Assembly (NCBI RefSeq): GCF_039545035.1
Contig: NZ_BAABRO010000002.1
Span: forward strand, 186,001 to 250,000
Reading direction: 5' to 3'
Length of the DNA: 64,000 nucleotides
Source of the DNA: Novipirellula caenicola
GTDB taxonomy: Bacteria > Planctomycetota > Planctomycetia > Pirellulales > Pirellulaceae
Position numbers and translations under genes: made by a program
The notes under the pieces: generated by a model
Database searches by the model: none
Seen by the model: the letters and a program-made list of their open reading frames with translations, nothing else
What the model was told of the DNA's origin: nothing
Part shown: positions 28,037 to 41,800 of the stretch, piece by piece
Position numbering within the stretch: position 1 is the stretch's first letter
How the letters are laid out: every line of letters starts with the position of its first letter

Positions 28037-29047
28037 TCACGCAGCCGCGAGTGCATTTTCGGAAATGCTCGCGATAATTTTGCTGATGACGTCGTCCGCA
28101 CTGATCCCTTCGGCCTGGCCTTCGAAATTCAAAATCAGCCGGTGTCGCAGCACTGGGGTTGCCATCGCTCGCAGGTCTTCGCGGGCAACATGGTAACGGT
28201 TATCCAGGATCGCACGGATCTTGGCTCCTAGAATCAACGACTGCAAACCGCGCGGACTGGCACCGTAACGCACGTATTTTTTCGTCGGTGCAGCGGCCAA
28301 TTCGTGTTCTGGGTGCGTGGCGACGACGATCGCGATCCCATAGCGACGCACGTCCGATGCAATCGGAATCAGCCTCGCCAGCGCGGACATTTCTAAAATC
28401 CGCTCGCCCGTCATGACTGCTTCCACATTCGTCTTGACCGATTCGGTGGTGCGATCAAGAATCGTTTCTAAATCGTCCACGGTTGGATATTTGACCAGCA
28501 GCTTGCAAAAAAATCGATCCAACTGGGCTTCGGGCAGCGGGTACGTGCCCTCCATTTCCAATGGATTCTGGGTTGCCATCACAAAGAACGGCTCCGTCAA
28601 GCGATGCGTGACGCCCGCAACCGTGACGCAGTGTTCCTGCATCGCCTCAAGTAACGCGGACTGTGTTTTTGGCGTCGCACGATTGATTTCGTCCGCCAAC
28701 AACACGTTGGCAAACATCGGGCCTTTTTGAAACTCGAACACCTTGTGACCGTCGCCCGCTTCGCCAATCACCTGTGTTCCAATCAGGTCCGCCGGCATCA
28801 GGTCAGGCGTGAATTGAATGCGACGAAATTCGAGGTGCAGTGCATCGGCGAGCGTCCGAACCGTTAGCGTTTTCCCGAGCCCAGGAACCCCCTCCAACAA
28901 CACATGCCCCCCTGCGATCAATGAGATCAACATGTCGTCGAGGATCTCCTGCTGCCCCACGATCACCTTCGCAATTTCTGACTTCAAACGCTGGAAGTCT
29001 CGCCGAAAGTCGTCGAATTGCTGCTTCAGCTGTTCATCATTGTTCAT
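28037..29047 (-). CDS. MoxR-family AAA+ ATPase
   Basis: A 336-residue AAA+ chaperone-like ATPase. Walker A is 'GVPGLGKT' (about residue 56-63), Walker B is 'VLLADEINRATPKTQSALLE', and the sensor-1 region is 'FVMATQNPLEMEGTYPLPEA', which is diagnostic for MoxR. The C-terminal lid carries 'GASPRGLQSLI' (sensor 2). MoxR ATPases are proposed to activate or assemble vWA-containing partners, which are encoded by the next three genes. It is the promoter-proximal gene of this four-gene operon, and its start faces the giant TPR gene across 788 bp. Confidence 0.95.
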   Translation of the reverse strand: MNNDEQLKQQFDDFRRDFQRLKSEIAKVIVGQQEILDDMLISLIAGGHVLLEGVPGLGKTLTVRTLADALHLEFRRIQFTPDLMPADLIGTQVIGEAGDGHKVFEFQKGPMFANVLLADEINRATPKTQSALLEAMQEHCVTVAGVTHRLTEPFFVMATQNPLEMEGTYPLPEAQLDRFFCKLLVKYPTVDDLETILDRTTESVKTNVEAVMTGERILEMSALARLIPIASDVRRYGIAIVVATHPEHELAAAPTKKYVRYGASPRGLQSLILGAKIRAILDNRYHVAREDLRAMATPVLRHRLILNFEGQAEGISADDVISKIIASISENALAAA

Positions 29048-29835
29048 CCAGCGGCTCCGCAGGTTTTATCAGGCGCGAACGTATGACTCGTTCGAAAATG
29101 GTAGCCGGATTATCCGTTGGTGCGAACGCGTTGTCTAGCTTCGCACACGTTCGAAACTTGAATGTTTTCAAATTTTGCACCTTTCATGCTCTTACACTCC
29201 CCGAACCACAAACTCGACAGCCGCATTTCACACCGCAATCGACGACTCTATAGGTTTGCAAGCACAAGCCTTCGAGGGCCAAACGAACGCCCCAAAACCA
29301 ATCGCAGACGCCATGGGGCTTAACGGCAACACAGACCGCAATGCTTCATTCGGAGCGTGTCTGTCCTGCTAAAAACATGCACAAACAGTTTCGCAACAAA
29401 GAGTTGCGTTACGGCAACTGACACATCTCATGCAGACAACCGAGTCGCCGACAACCGCTTGGCTGTCGCATACGAGGACACCAGAACCCCGGCAAATAAC
29501 GTGAAAAACGCCGCTATTTGACGGCGTGACCGCAAGTTGCAGATTGCCAGAAAAATAAATCAACAGAGACAAATCCCCCAATGACAAACGTCGCTCACAC
29601 AAAGTCAAAACATGACAAATCGGCAGCGGAGTGGTCTTCAGTCATTTGAACGGGTTATTTCGAAACAGACACTAGCCTGTGGCATTGCACTGCGGTATTT
29701 TCAGTACAACAACAGTTAGCGCCATCGGCCCTGAACAACAATCGCTTGCGTCGTTTTCAATGCAAAGCGAACTAAAAAGGCAAGGTCGATATCGCGGTTT
29801 GTGAACGACGAAAACATCTCCTTTGGGGTCCCGCT
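29048..29835. other. Divergent intergenic region between the MoxR operon and the giant TPR gene
   Basis: These 788 bp separate divergent transcripts and are the likely control region for both. Base composition is more AT-rich than the flanks near 29560-29800. A small hairpin (ACGCCG / CGGCGT, 29508-29527) is visible. Short frames on both strands lack ribosome-binding sites and coding character. I could not identify a definite promoter, operator or small RNA. Confidence 0.5.
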
Positions 29836-32800
29836 GTGAAACAGGTTAACGGTTCATTTGTCGGTCGTGTTTGCCTGGTCGTGCTGGCAGGCTTGCTCGG
29901 CGGCCCGATAGTTTGTGAGTCGATGTTTTGTGAGTCGAGATTGAATGCGGCTCCCCAGATTCAATCGGATACGCCGTACGACAATGAACTGAGCGAGGAA
30001 GAAGCTCGGCAAATCAAGACAGCGGAGAGGTTCTTCAGTATTTTGGAGAAAAACCCTCGTCGCGGCACTGCACTGGACCGCGTGTATGGACACCACGTCG
30101 AGTTCGGATCGCTCGACGAATTCCTGGATTCACTACGAGAACGCTCGCAGCAGTCAGCCGATGACGGCGCCGCGTGGATGTTGCTCGGCTTGTTTGAAGC
30201 TCAGCGGGGCAACGACGCAGCAGCCGCGCAGGCGTTTGTCCAAGCAGAGCGACTTCGGCCAACCGACGCGATGGCCAGCTACTATCTCGGCCAATCGCAA
30301 TTGCGAATTGGCCAATCCGAAGAAGCGATCGCATCGTTTGAACGAGGCATCGAGCGAAATCCGCCGCGGGCGGACGTACTGGAGATCTACCAACAACTCG
30401 GCCGCGTGCATCAACGGGCCCAGCGAACGGATGAAGCGTTAAATGTTTGGCAACGATTGGAAGCGTTGTTTCCCGACGACCCTCGGGTGCTTGAACAAAT
30501 TGCAGTCACATTGGCCGAAGAGGGTCAGCCGGAACTTGCATTACCGCGGTATGAAAAATTGGCAACCCTTGTGCGTGACGACTATCGCCGCGTCATGTTT
30601 CAGGTGGCTGCCGCTGAACTGAGAATCAAAGCCGGTCAGCGAGATGTCGGGATCGCAAGTTTTGAATCGGTGCTAGGGAATCTGAACCCAGAAAGCTGGC
30701 TGTATCGCGACGTCAGACGCCGAATCGATGATGTGTTCCTGAGATCGGGCGACCAGGATGGGCTGGTAAAGTATTACCAAGCTTGGCTCGAAGGTCATCC
30801 CGAAGATGTCGAGGGGATGTCTCGGCTAGCTCGCTTTTTAGCATCATCGGCCCGAGTCCCCGAAGCGTCACAGTGGATGGAAAAGGCCTTAAAACTCGCT
30901 CCCTCGCGAACCGACCTTCGCAAGACTTTTATTGATCAACTCGTCAATGATCAACGTTATCCGGAAGCAATCCAACAATATGAACAATTGGTGTCCGTCG
31001 TTCCGGGGAATGCAGACTTCCTGCGAGATTGGGGCAAACTCGTCTTGCGAAACAAAGAGCAACCCGAAGAGCAAAGACGCAAAGAGGCTGCTCGCATTTG
31101 GAACCAAATTCTGCAAACGCGTCCGGACGACGCGCTGACCGTGTCACAGGTCGCTGACCTGTATCGCCAAAACAATATGTTCGATCAGGCCGAGCAGTTA
31201 TATCGCAAGGCGGTGGAACTTGCTCCGGCGGATCCTCAATACCGCGAGTACTTGGGTGAATTCCTGCATGTTCAAAAACGGCCCGACGAAGCGATCGTCG
31301 TCTGGTCCGGAATCGCAGCAGGGGATCGCCGCAACGCGATCAACATGACCCGTTTAGCTGAAGTCTACAACAGCTTCGGTTTTCCCGAAAAAGCGGTCAT
31401 CGAAATCGCAGAGGCCGTAACGCAGGCTGCCAAGGACTTTAGCTTGCAACTGCGTGCCGCTGACTACCACAGCCGTGCTGGCAAATTTGATGAAGCACTG
31501 GCGTATGTAGAAAATGCCGAGCAACTTGTAAGTAGCGATGACGAACGAGACGCGGTCATCCAACAGCGGATTGATATCCTGCAAACAAGTCAGCGACTTG
31601 ACGACGAAGCTGAACGCTTGGCCGAGCAAATCCGCGCGGACGAGAACGCGACATCGGCCCAGTGGTACCTATTGGCAAGGTACCTTGAATCAAATCGACG
31701 ATGGTCCGATGCATCCGCTGCGATTGACAACGCGATTCGACTGGATCCAAAGTCGATCGCGGCATTCACCGTCGCGGCTCGAATCGCCGAGGCTTCGGGC
31801 GACTATGGCCGCGCCGCCGAAACCAGCCGCAAATTGGCTAAGATCGATCGGCGTTCCCGTGGCGATCACCTGATGAACGTTTCACGCTTAGAAACACAAC
31901 TCGGTCGCGCCGACGAGGCACTCAAAGCGGCCGAAGAACTGATCCTATCCGCCCCAGGCAATACCGATAACTACGAATTCTATGCGCAGACTTGTTTTCG
32001 ACTCGGGAAACCGGAGGACGGTTTAGAGGCACTGCGGAAAGCGGTGCGTATCAATCCGAATGAGCCGCATTTGATCACGGCATTGGCATCGGCGCTGGCG
32101 GATCAGTTGCGTACCGATGAAGCGATCGAAGTCTACTGGCGCGCATTCGAAAAGACGGACGAGGTCGAAGACAAAGTCGGTCTGACGATGAAGCTCGCTC
32201 CCCTGTACGAACGCCTCAATCAGTTCGACAAACTCATTGAGCGGTTCGAACGTGATCGTCGGTCGGAGGACAAACGACGAGAGCTGACCATTTGTCTGGC
32301 CCAGGCCTGGCACACGACTGGCGACTTCGGCGCCGCGCGGCAAGAACTTGAAAGTCTACTGAGTGAGGATACCCGCGACACGAACTTGTTGAACCAATTG
32401 GCGAAACTGTGCCAGGACGGCGCTGATCTGGACGCTGCGATTGGTTACCAGCGGCAACTGGTCGCGATCGCGCCCGGGCACGAAACGGAATTCCCGTTGG
32501 CCGGCATGCTAATGTCCAGTGGCCAAACCGACGAGGCAAGGGAAATCTTCGTTAAATTGACCCAGCGTGAAGAAGATCCCGTACGACAAATGAAATCGCT
32601 GGATTCGTTGCTGACGCAGGGCAATTACGAATCGGTGATCAACGTCATCGAACCGCTGCTTGCCCAGAAACGTGACGATTGGGAATTGTTGTATCGTGAA
32701 GCCGTTGCCTGGGCTTCGCTCGAGAAATTCGACGAAGCCAAGCTGCGGTTAGAGCGACTGTTATCGCTGACGTTGCCCTACGATTCGCTGGGCCGTTCCG

Positions 32801-35800
32801 CGGAAGCCAAGTTGAAACAGGCTCGAGCTAAAGCAAAATCTGACAATCTACGTGGCGTTGCCACCGTCTCGCCGCAGCGACAGTCACCGTTGGCAATGCG
32901 TAGCATGTCAAACCAAGTACAGCGTTCGTGCGGTTTGATTGCCGACAATTACTACTACGCTCAGAGATCAACGCCTCCGGTGTGGAGCCCCGACGCCTAC
33001 GGCGTTGCTCGCATGGCCGCGTATGGATGGCTATTGAAATTCGAAGATGACGCAAATTTCGCTGCGACCGTAAATAGCGACGATCACACAACTAACCAAC
33101 ACTCAGGTTCCACTGCGTCATTGGCGGCGACAGTGCACGAACGCGCCCAAGCAGATGATGCATCACGCGAGGCCATCTACGATTCGCTCTACGTTGCACA
33201 ATTGAAGAATGATTACCCTACGATATTCAAAATCGCCCGCCGACTAGCGAAGGATGGCGGCGCCGAGGAACAGCGATTCTTTCTCTCCTCGCTCAACACG
33301 CGGCAGGTCGATCCAGCCCAATCCGGGCGATCTTCGTCTCAAGCCGCAACGGCCAACAAGAAACCACTTAGCGAAGACGATCTGGAACTCGCAAGAACGT
33401 GCTACGAAGCGCTCACTCGCGAGGACAACCAAGTCGATCTCGCGGCGATCTATGGTGGGAACGTCGCCTATGGAGCAAATGGGCAAGTCTATGTGATGAT
33501 TGGCGGCGGCTACACAATGCTGCCCGGTGTATTCCGCGGTGAAGGAGGTTTCTTGACCCAATTGGCCGACGAACTTCGCTTGGCGGGCAAAACGGATGAA
33601 GCGAACCAACTGCTGATCGAACATTTGCAAAAGGCGGGATCGGCAACGCAGCTCGCCGAAGCAATGTCGTTACTACTGAAGGAAGATCGACTGAATGAAC
33701 TTGAGCAGTACCTTGGCCGCTGGAAGGAGGCGGCACTGAAGCAAATCGCCGAAGCTCCGGTGAAGCCGCCGACTCGAGGTTCATCTCGTCAAGCCAAGAA
33801 CCAGGTCTCGGCTTCGGTTCTTCCGTCTGCCTTGAATTCGCTCCAACAATGGATGGGTAGATTGGGACCGGAAGAAGAGAACGCGCAAGTACTGGCGGTG
33901 ATCGAAACCGCATTGGATGTGGCAGTTGCCGAAGCCAAACATCGTCGGCTTGTCGAGGCGGCACAAACGCGAAAATCGACTTCGAAAACATCTAGCCTGC
34001 AACCGGTTCGAATGACGATTTACTTCGGCAAAGAAGCGACCCAATCGACGATCAGCTTCCCGCCAGCAAGCACCTACATCGATCAATCCGCGATCACATT
34101 GTTAAAACAAGCCCATGAGGTCTTGCAACGAAATGACGTGGCTAGCGATCTCGTTGACGCGCTGAGGAAACGGTTGTCGACCTCATCCAAATCTGCGATG
34201 GGCGAGTCGCAGGAAAACACGAACGGCAATGACCAAGCCGATCGAGATGACGAAACGCTCTACAACCAACTCTATTTGGCGTCCGTGCTGTGGTGGATGG
34301 AAGAGCAGGACGAAGCGGTTGAATTGATGGCAAGCGTGGTGAATCAACTTCCAGATGACTTGGACATACGCTTCAACATGGCGCAAATGTACGAGTCGCG
34401 TGGCGATTTCGAAGACGCGATGACGCTGATCGAATCGATCACGCCGCGAGACCAACAAGTGTTACAGCGGCGTGAGCTCATGGCACTGCACCTCGCAGAA
34501 CGTCTTGGCGACATCGATCGCGCCCGCAGTGCCGCCGAACGGCTATTCGGTCTGCGGCTCAGTTCTCAAATTCAATTGACGCTCGTCGATCGAATGCGAC
34601 GACTCGGATTAAATGAGTTGGCGGACGCCGTATTGGCTCGAGTAGAAAGAACGTCCAGCAACCAAACCTCCTCGCTGGCGTCGTTGATGATGCTGTACCA
34701 AGGGCAGGGCAAGATGGACCAAGCCAACCAGCTGGCGCATATGCTGCTGCGCCGCACGACGTCACCTTTGTCGGTCAATTCGCGATCGTCTCGCAACCCG
34801 CTGCGATATCGCACCAGCGATAGCAGTCAGCGGACTCAAGCGTTGCAGTTGCTGCAACGTAGCGGCGAATTGAAGTCATTGATCGAGCGACTGCAAGTCC
34901 AGTACGAACGGTCTCCCGATTCAGTCCGTTTGCTCGAACAGCTGATTGAGTTTTACGGTGTGGCCGGTCAAAAGGCCGAGGCGGTGACGTTGCTGCAACA
35001 GGGGATTGAGCACAACCCCGACTCTGCAACCTTGCGATTGCAACTTGCCAAACACTACGAACAAACGGGCAAGATGAGCGAAGCTTGCGATCAGTATCTC
35101 GAGCTGTTGAAACTGCAACCCGACTGGGTGACTTCGGAGCTCTATCAAGTGGAGCGAGTGTTCACGCAAGCGAAACGCAAGCTCGATCTTGTCAAGGCGA
35201 TCACCAAGATCAATTTCAAGTCGATTTCACAGCCGTATTATCTCGCCAATATCGCCTCGAACTTGCTACAAGATGACGAGAATGCCGATGTGGCGATTGC
35301 GCTGCTGGAACGGGCATTCGACGCCTTTCCACAGTATCGCCAGAACTTGGTGAGAAACGTACGCAACGAAGCGATTTGGAAGAACGAACGCTTTTACCGG
35401 TTTGCCAAACGACTTGTTTTGCCAAGCGAACTCGATGTGATGTCCAATCCGTGGGTGGGGCTGAGCGAAATCAACTCCTATTCCAGTAACGGTGAAGTCA
35501 ACGTGTTCTTTCACAAAATGATTGCAGGACTGAAATCCTCGGATCGGTTGGCGGATCTAGAGAAATCCATCGACGAATTGGCGAAACAACAGCCGCAGTG
35601 GATGAGCGGCCGAGCGATGTTGGCATTGATCGAACTTTCCACCGACCGAAAAAAGGCCGCGCGTGCTCGACTGCAAGCGTTGATCAGCGATGAAGCCGCA
35701 ATGGAGTCGATCACCACAGAAGCCTGCTGGATCATCGGACAGGAACTTAACCGATTCGAAGAGACTCAGCCGACTGCGATGATGCTGTTCGAGAAAGCCG

Positions 35801-38800
35801 TTGCGTCACCGTCGCAGAACTCGATGAACCAAATTCAGTATTCACCCGTGGTGAAGCTCGTTGACAGCTATGCCAAAGCAGGCCGTAGAGACGAGGCTCG
35901 AGAATTGCTGATACAGCAGATGAAGGGTTCGGGATTGCAAAACTATGATCCAGGCTATGCTGCTTACCAACGGCTTGAGAATGAGAAGTGGGTTGCCGGC
36001 AAAATGCTAGAGATGAAGTTTCCGGTCGACGCAATACGAATTTACCGCAAATTGCTTGATCACCCCGAGGCACTTGCATCGGCAAAACAATACAGCGGCC
36101 GCACCGCCGAGTACCATGTCGAAATGCTCGAAAAGGGCATGAGCAAAGCGGTCGCATCGATGGACGGCTCCAATGCAAACGAATTGGTTTCACAGTTATT
36201 AGTGGATCCCGAATCGAGTGATTCCAGTCACTCCGCAATTGATTTGATGCTGTCGATTCCCGACGCCAAGGACTTGGCGAACCAGCGGATGAAGAGTTCG
36301 CTTGTCGAACTGTTGACCACGCTGTCAAAAGAGTCGCAAGTTTCCAGTGTGATTACCGATCGGCTGGATCAGCTAGCGGAACAATATCCGCTGGATCTTT
36401 CCATCGCTGTCGCTTCAGCCGCGTGGAAGTTGAGCAGCGAAGACGACGAAGCGGTTCAGGCGGTACGTCAATTGACGCAGATGGCATCGAAAAATCCTCT
36501 GGAACAAATCGCCGAAGGACGTCGACCCAATTCGCGGCAGCGGCGCGAAGCAGCGATGATGATTCCTGTGTGGATCGTCGCCCGCGATTGCATCAAACAC
36601 GACGAACTGCAGGACCTTGGACATCAGCTCGCGGAGGTTGCACTGAAGGCGGCACGACGTCAGATCGGCATCAAAGAACAGTCGGCGATTCTATACGAAT
36701 GGGGAAGGGTGCTAGTCGAACAGGGCAACAAGGCACAAGCCGAAGCACGATGGGCGGAACTGCTGGAGATTGCAACACAGCGGCCCACTCGTTCAAAAGA
36801 TCCAAAGGCGAGTTTTCGACGGCAAAATGGCGTCATGTCGATGCTCGCGTCGATATCGATCTTCCACCGGATCGGTTTCATCGCGATGCAACTCCCCCCC
36901 GGACTGCCCACGCAAAGCCTAGCCGGTGATGCCAATCCCGCGGCTCGATCCTCACGCCCCAAACCGCAGAACAGCGCTAAATTGATTTCGCCGCTAACGC
37001 TGTCTCAATTCCGCACGGCAGTCACGATCGCCAAATCGGCCGCGGAAAATGACATGCCTGAACTTTCTCGTAGAGCGGTTTCAGAATCGCTGAAAGGAGG
37101 TTTCCCCGTTGCCGATCCCGTTGCAGAGAGCCCCGACAACTCGAGAGGATCCTTTATAGTACACTCCTCGTCCTCCGAGCCGAACGATGCCGACCCGATC
37201 GAAACCGAAGTGATCACGTCGTTAAAAGAAATCGTCTCGGTCTGGAACGGCAATGACTATCCCGTCGAAGACACCTACGACGTGTTGAAGGCGCTCGTAA
37301 TGCCTGCGAATCGTCCCTCTGAAATCTTGATGTATGTCACCGTTACCGATCTGATGGACGTGAAGATTGACAGTTTGGCGTTTCAACTTGTGATGGCAGC
37401 CAAAGGTTCCGATCGACTGCCGGAACTTCTCGAGGCGGTGAACCAACGAACACGCGAAACGGCGTCAACCATTCCCTCGATCGCCATGAAAACGTTGATT
37501 GCCGCAGCGCAAAACGATCGCGTTGATGATTCGATCCAGCTCTTGAATGACTTGACAGCAAAGGTTAGCACCGGCGCCGCGTCCGCCGACAAGCACGTCG
37601 CATTACTCGCGGCACTCAAGGCATTTGAAAACGAAAAATTAAAAGCAGCCGCGTTTCCCATCATTCACCAAACGCTGCAGCAATCCATCCAGCAAGCTAC
37701 GGCAAATTCAAGTGGTCAATTCGACGGTGAAGGGAAACTCCCTAGATTGGTCAACACCTACCTTGCATCCACCGGAGACGAGCAATCGGTCAAAGACTAT
37801 TTCGAAAGCCTGCTGATGGGACGCCAGGCTTACTACAGCCGTTTCAGTGGCGACCATGGTCTTTACCAACAGATGCGTGACCTCGGCACCATCACTAGCC
37901 AAGCCGCCGAACTGGGAATGCCACAGCTAACGCTCGACCTATTGGGGCGTCTGGTTGATTTCGAATTACCAAACTATTCTCGGCCAAGATTACCAACTCC
38001 CTTAGCAATCGTTAGCCAGCACTTAAAATCAGGCTCGGCGGATCAGAGATACAGCGCGTGGCACGAATGGACAATGCCAACCGCAGGACGCGAGGCAATC
38101 CGATTTACCGCCGAGCTCATCCACCACGCGGAAGTCCCAAAGGTCTTCCTCGAACAAACCGAACGCAAAACCCCCGCCAACTCGTCCGTCTTGTTAAGCA
38201 ATTTCACGGAACTGGTTAACGCAGCCCGCGACGCTGGCACTCTCGACCAACTGCGATCCGAGGTCGATGTATTAGCGGAAAAGAAATCGGAGCACGCGGA
38301 ATTCCTTCAGACGCTCACGATGATCGCTCAGAACGATGTCGAGCTCGGCAATAAGAACGTCGAAAAACTACTGTCGTCAATGAAGGAGCGTCTGAAGTCC
38401 GGCACTTCCAGAGTACGCCCAAACGCTGCCGCTGAATACCTTGTCTATCAGGCCTGCTTAGCATCCGAATCGTTCGCCCCCTTGTTTGAGAACCGCTTGC
38501 CGGCGTTTCGCAAGCAGTTGTTGGATGCTTCACAGACTGCCTACGCGAGGTTGGCAAACGTCGATTGGTCCAATCGCGTGACTGCGGCGACAAAGCAATC
38601 GGATCTGCCGCTCGATCGCCCGTTTGAACATTGGTTGGTGACGTCATCCGAAGACGCCGGCACCAACGAAAAAGCTTGGTGGGCTGGCTACGAAGGCCAA
38701 ATCACTAATCTCAGCGGCCGCAGCCATGACCTGCTGTACTTCAACTATCCGTTGGCCGGAGACTTTACCGTGTCAATGGATTGCATTGGAGATCCCTCGG

Positions 38801-41800
38801 CCGAAGGTGGGGTGGGCTACGGAGGCATTGTCGTGTCGTCGAATCGCAGCAACACCGCCATCCGATCCGTAAGCGGTCATGATTCGATTACGCATTCGGG
38901 TGGAAGGAAACGAGCGTCTGCTGGCGTCAATCGAGTGACCGTGCAAGTCAAGGACGGGCAAGCGAAGTATTTCATGAACAAATACCTCGTTTATGAGGAA
39001 GCCGTCGGGACAACAAGTCCTTGGCTGACGCTGGCATCGGAAGGAACGCGAGTTGTTTCCTTTCACAACATCCGCATTGAGGGATCTCCGGTCATTCCCC
39101 GTCAAGTCGATTTGTTCAGCGCCGATCGAATGGACGGATGGGATTGCACGAAGTTTAGTGAATCACAGCCTCGCAAGCGTTTGATGGCTGAGAATCCTAC
39201 ACCTGAGAATAGCGCGTTGGCCTATTATCAGCAGCAAGAGCCGTCCACCTTCGATTGGAATGTCCAAGACGGCGTCTTAGAGGGTCACGCAAGCGAAGCA
39301 AGCGGTGATCCGGCTGAACAAAGCTGGATCTATTACCATCGTCCGCTACAGAACGGCGATTCGGTTCAGTACGAGTTCTTCTATACCCCGGAAAAATCAG
39401 TGGCTCATCCCACGATCGGTCGCATCGCATTGATGCTGCAACCGGATGGCGTCGAGACCCACTGGATCGCCACGCCCAAGTGGGACGACGATTACAATGG
39501 CGTCGAATTAGACAACTCCCTCGTCGAAGCATCCTGCCGGCGTGGCACTGCCCCATTGCCATTGAAGGTTGGTGATTGGAATCAGGTTGAGTTGACGCTG
39601 CGAGACGGCGCCGCCGTTGTCAGTGTCAATGGCAGTGTTGTTTTTGAGCGACCGCTCGATGCCGAACTTAGCACTCGCTTCGGTATCTATCGCTCGAAGC
39701 ACCAATCGAGCAAGGTCCGAAATGCGGTACTTACCGGCGATTGGCCAACCGAACTGAGTGATCAAGTACACCAGCACCTGACTGCACTCGCCAATCCCCC
39801 CACGGACGAACAAGTGCGAGTCGTCGCAACCATCGTCGACGACGCCACGGTTGAGCCATTAACTGCGGAAATCGTCCGCACAACTCGCGACATGCCGTCG
39901 GACCAAGCGTTTGGCGTTTTACGAGACTGGGTGCTGCCGTCGGCGAGCCATTCCAATCTTCGATTGTACTACGCGATCGACAATCCAATGGCCGATTCGG
40001 CTGCGGTCGTCAACCAAGCACAAAAAGCGAATGCTTCCGTGCCCACGACGCGATTTGATACGGTGCTCTGTCCCGCGATTGAGTTGGTTCGTCTGGCCAA
40101 GGCAACCGGTAAACTTGACGACCTGAGGACAATCATCGAACAACTTCACGACGACAGCGATCTGCAATCTCGCAATCGCCAAGCGATCGAGGCTCTGATC
40201 GCAATCGAATCGGGTGACAAAGATGCAACCAAGGCTGCCGTGACAGAAGTTTGGAAAACGCTGATCGCTGGCATTCCGCAATCGTTGTCGGCGGCCGACC
40301 GTGCCGCAGAATTTGTCGTCGCATGGCGTGCGGCGCAGGATGAAAGCACCCGCACAACGGCATCGGACATCGTCCGTGAGCTGCGAAAGATCGAACGCGA
40401 CGAGAAGCGACGCTCTAACGACCAAATTTTCTCTAGACACGTCCATGCGTTATTTGGCGACATTGAGAACGCAGAGCGGCTCACTCCGTCACGCGTGACT
40501 CAATCCATCGCCCGCCCGTTGTCTCAGTGGACGCAGGTGCCGTATTTCAAGCCGGACCTGAAGTCACAAGGCTGTCGCCCCTCGACATGGATCGCGGCAA
40601 AAGGATCCTTGCAACACATTCCTGGAGCGGCATGGAGCCAATTGTATTTTCAGTCGCCGCTGCGAGGTCAATTCGAAATCGTGGCTGAACACTCCACCTA
40701 TGGACATCGGGAAGTCTCCATCGCTTATGGAATGCACGCGGCCCAACCTCTTCACGATTTATCGAAGACTCAAGTCACGACGGTCATGCATGACTCAAAG
40801 AGGGTAGGTGAAAAAATTACGTTACCTGCCTGGGATCCTACCGCCGAAACTCGCATCAAGGTTGACGGCAACAAGGTAACGACTTGGACCAACGGCGTGC
40901 AAATTCACGAACAGACATTTGACCATCCGCCGGCACCTTGGTTAGTCCTTCAATCATCCCATCCATCCAACTACTCGACGGTCAACAACCTGCGAATCAT
41001 CGGCACACCCGAGATACCATCCGAAATCAATTTGATTGACATGGAGCGTTGGGCGGCTTGGCGGGCCGATGTTTACGGCGAGTTTTTCTCGACGATCGGC
41101 GATGGCAAGGCGCCATGGAAAAGAGTGGGCGATGAATTGACGGGGCAACTGCGTGAAAATACGTCCGTCGAACATCTCGAGAGCTTGTTGTTGTACCAGC
41201 GTCCGATGCTCGAAGACGGCGTCATCGAGTTCGAAACCTGGTACGAGAAGGACAAGTTTGAAGTTCACCCAGCGCTCGGTCCCAACGCGTACCTCATCAG
41301 CCCCAGCGGTATTCGGCTTCATCGTTTGACCAACGCGCAATACGAAGCTTCAGATCTGAATCCTGGAAATGAATCCCCCCTGCCAGCATCGGCAACAGAA
41401 GTTCCGCTCAAGGAGAAAGCATGGAACAAAATTCGAATGACGCTGAAGGGCGACGCGTTGACGATTTCGGTCAATGACGTGGACGTCGCTAAGGTCGCAG
41501 TCGAAGTGGTCATCAATGAACGTCAATTTGCGCTGTTTCGCTACTCGAATAAAACGGAGTGTCGCGTCCGCAATCTGGTTCACCGAGGCGAATGGCCAAA
41601 GACGCTCCCCACCGTCAACGAACAAGAGTTGGCCTATCCAGCCGAAGGCCCATTCGCGCTAAATGCCCCTTCGTCCACATTGGATGTGTCACTAGATCAA
41701 CCGCTCGAAAAACTCAAATCAATAGGGATTAATGTCTTAGGCTCGGCAAACCAATTCGCCGTTGGTGACGACGGGCTTCGAATCACACAGCAAGATTCCG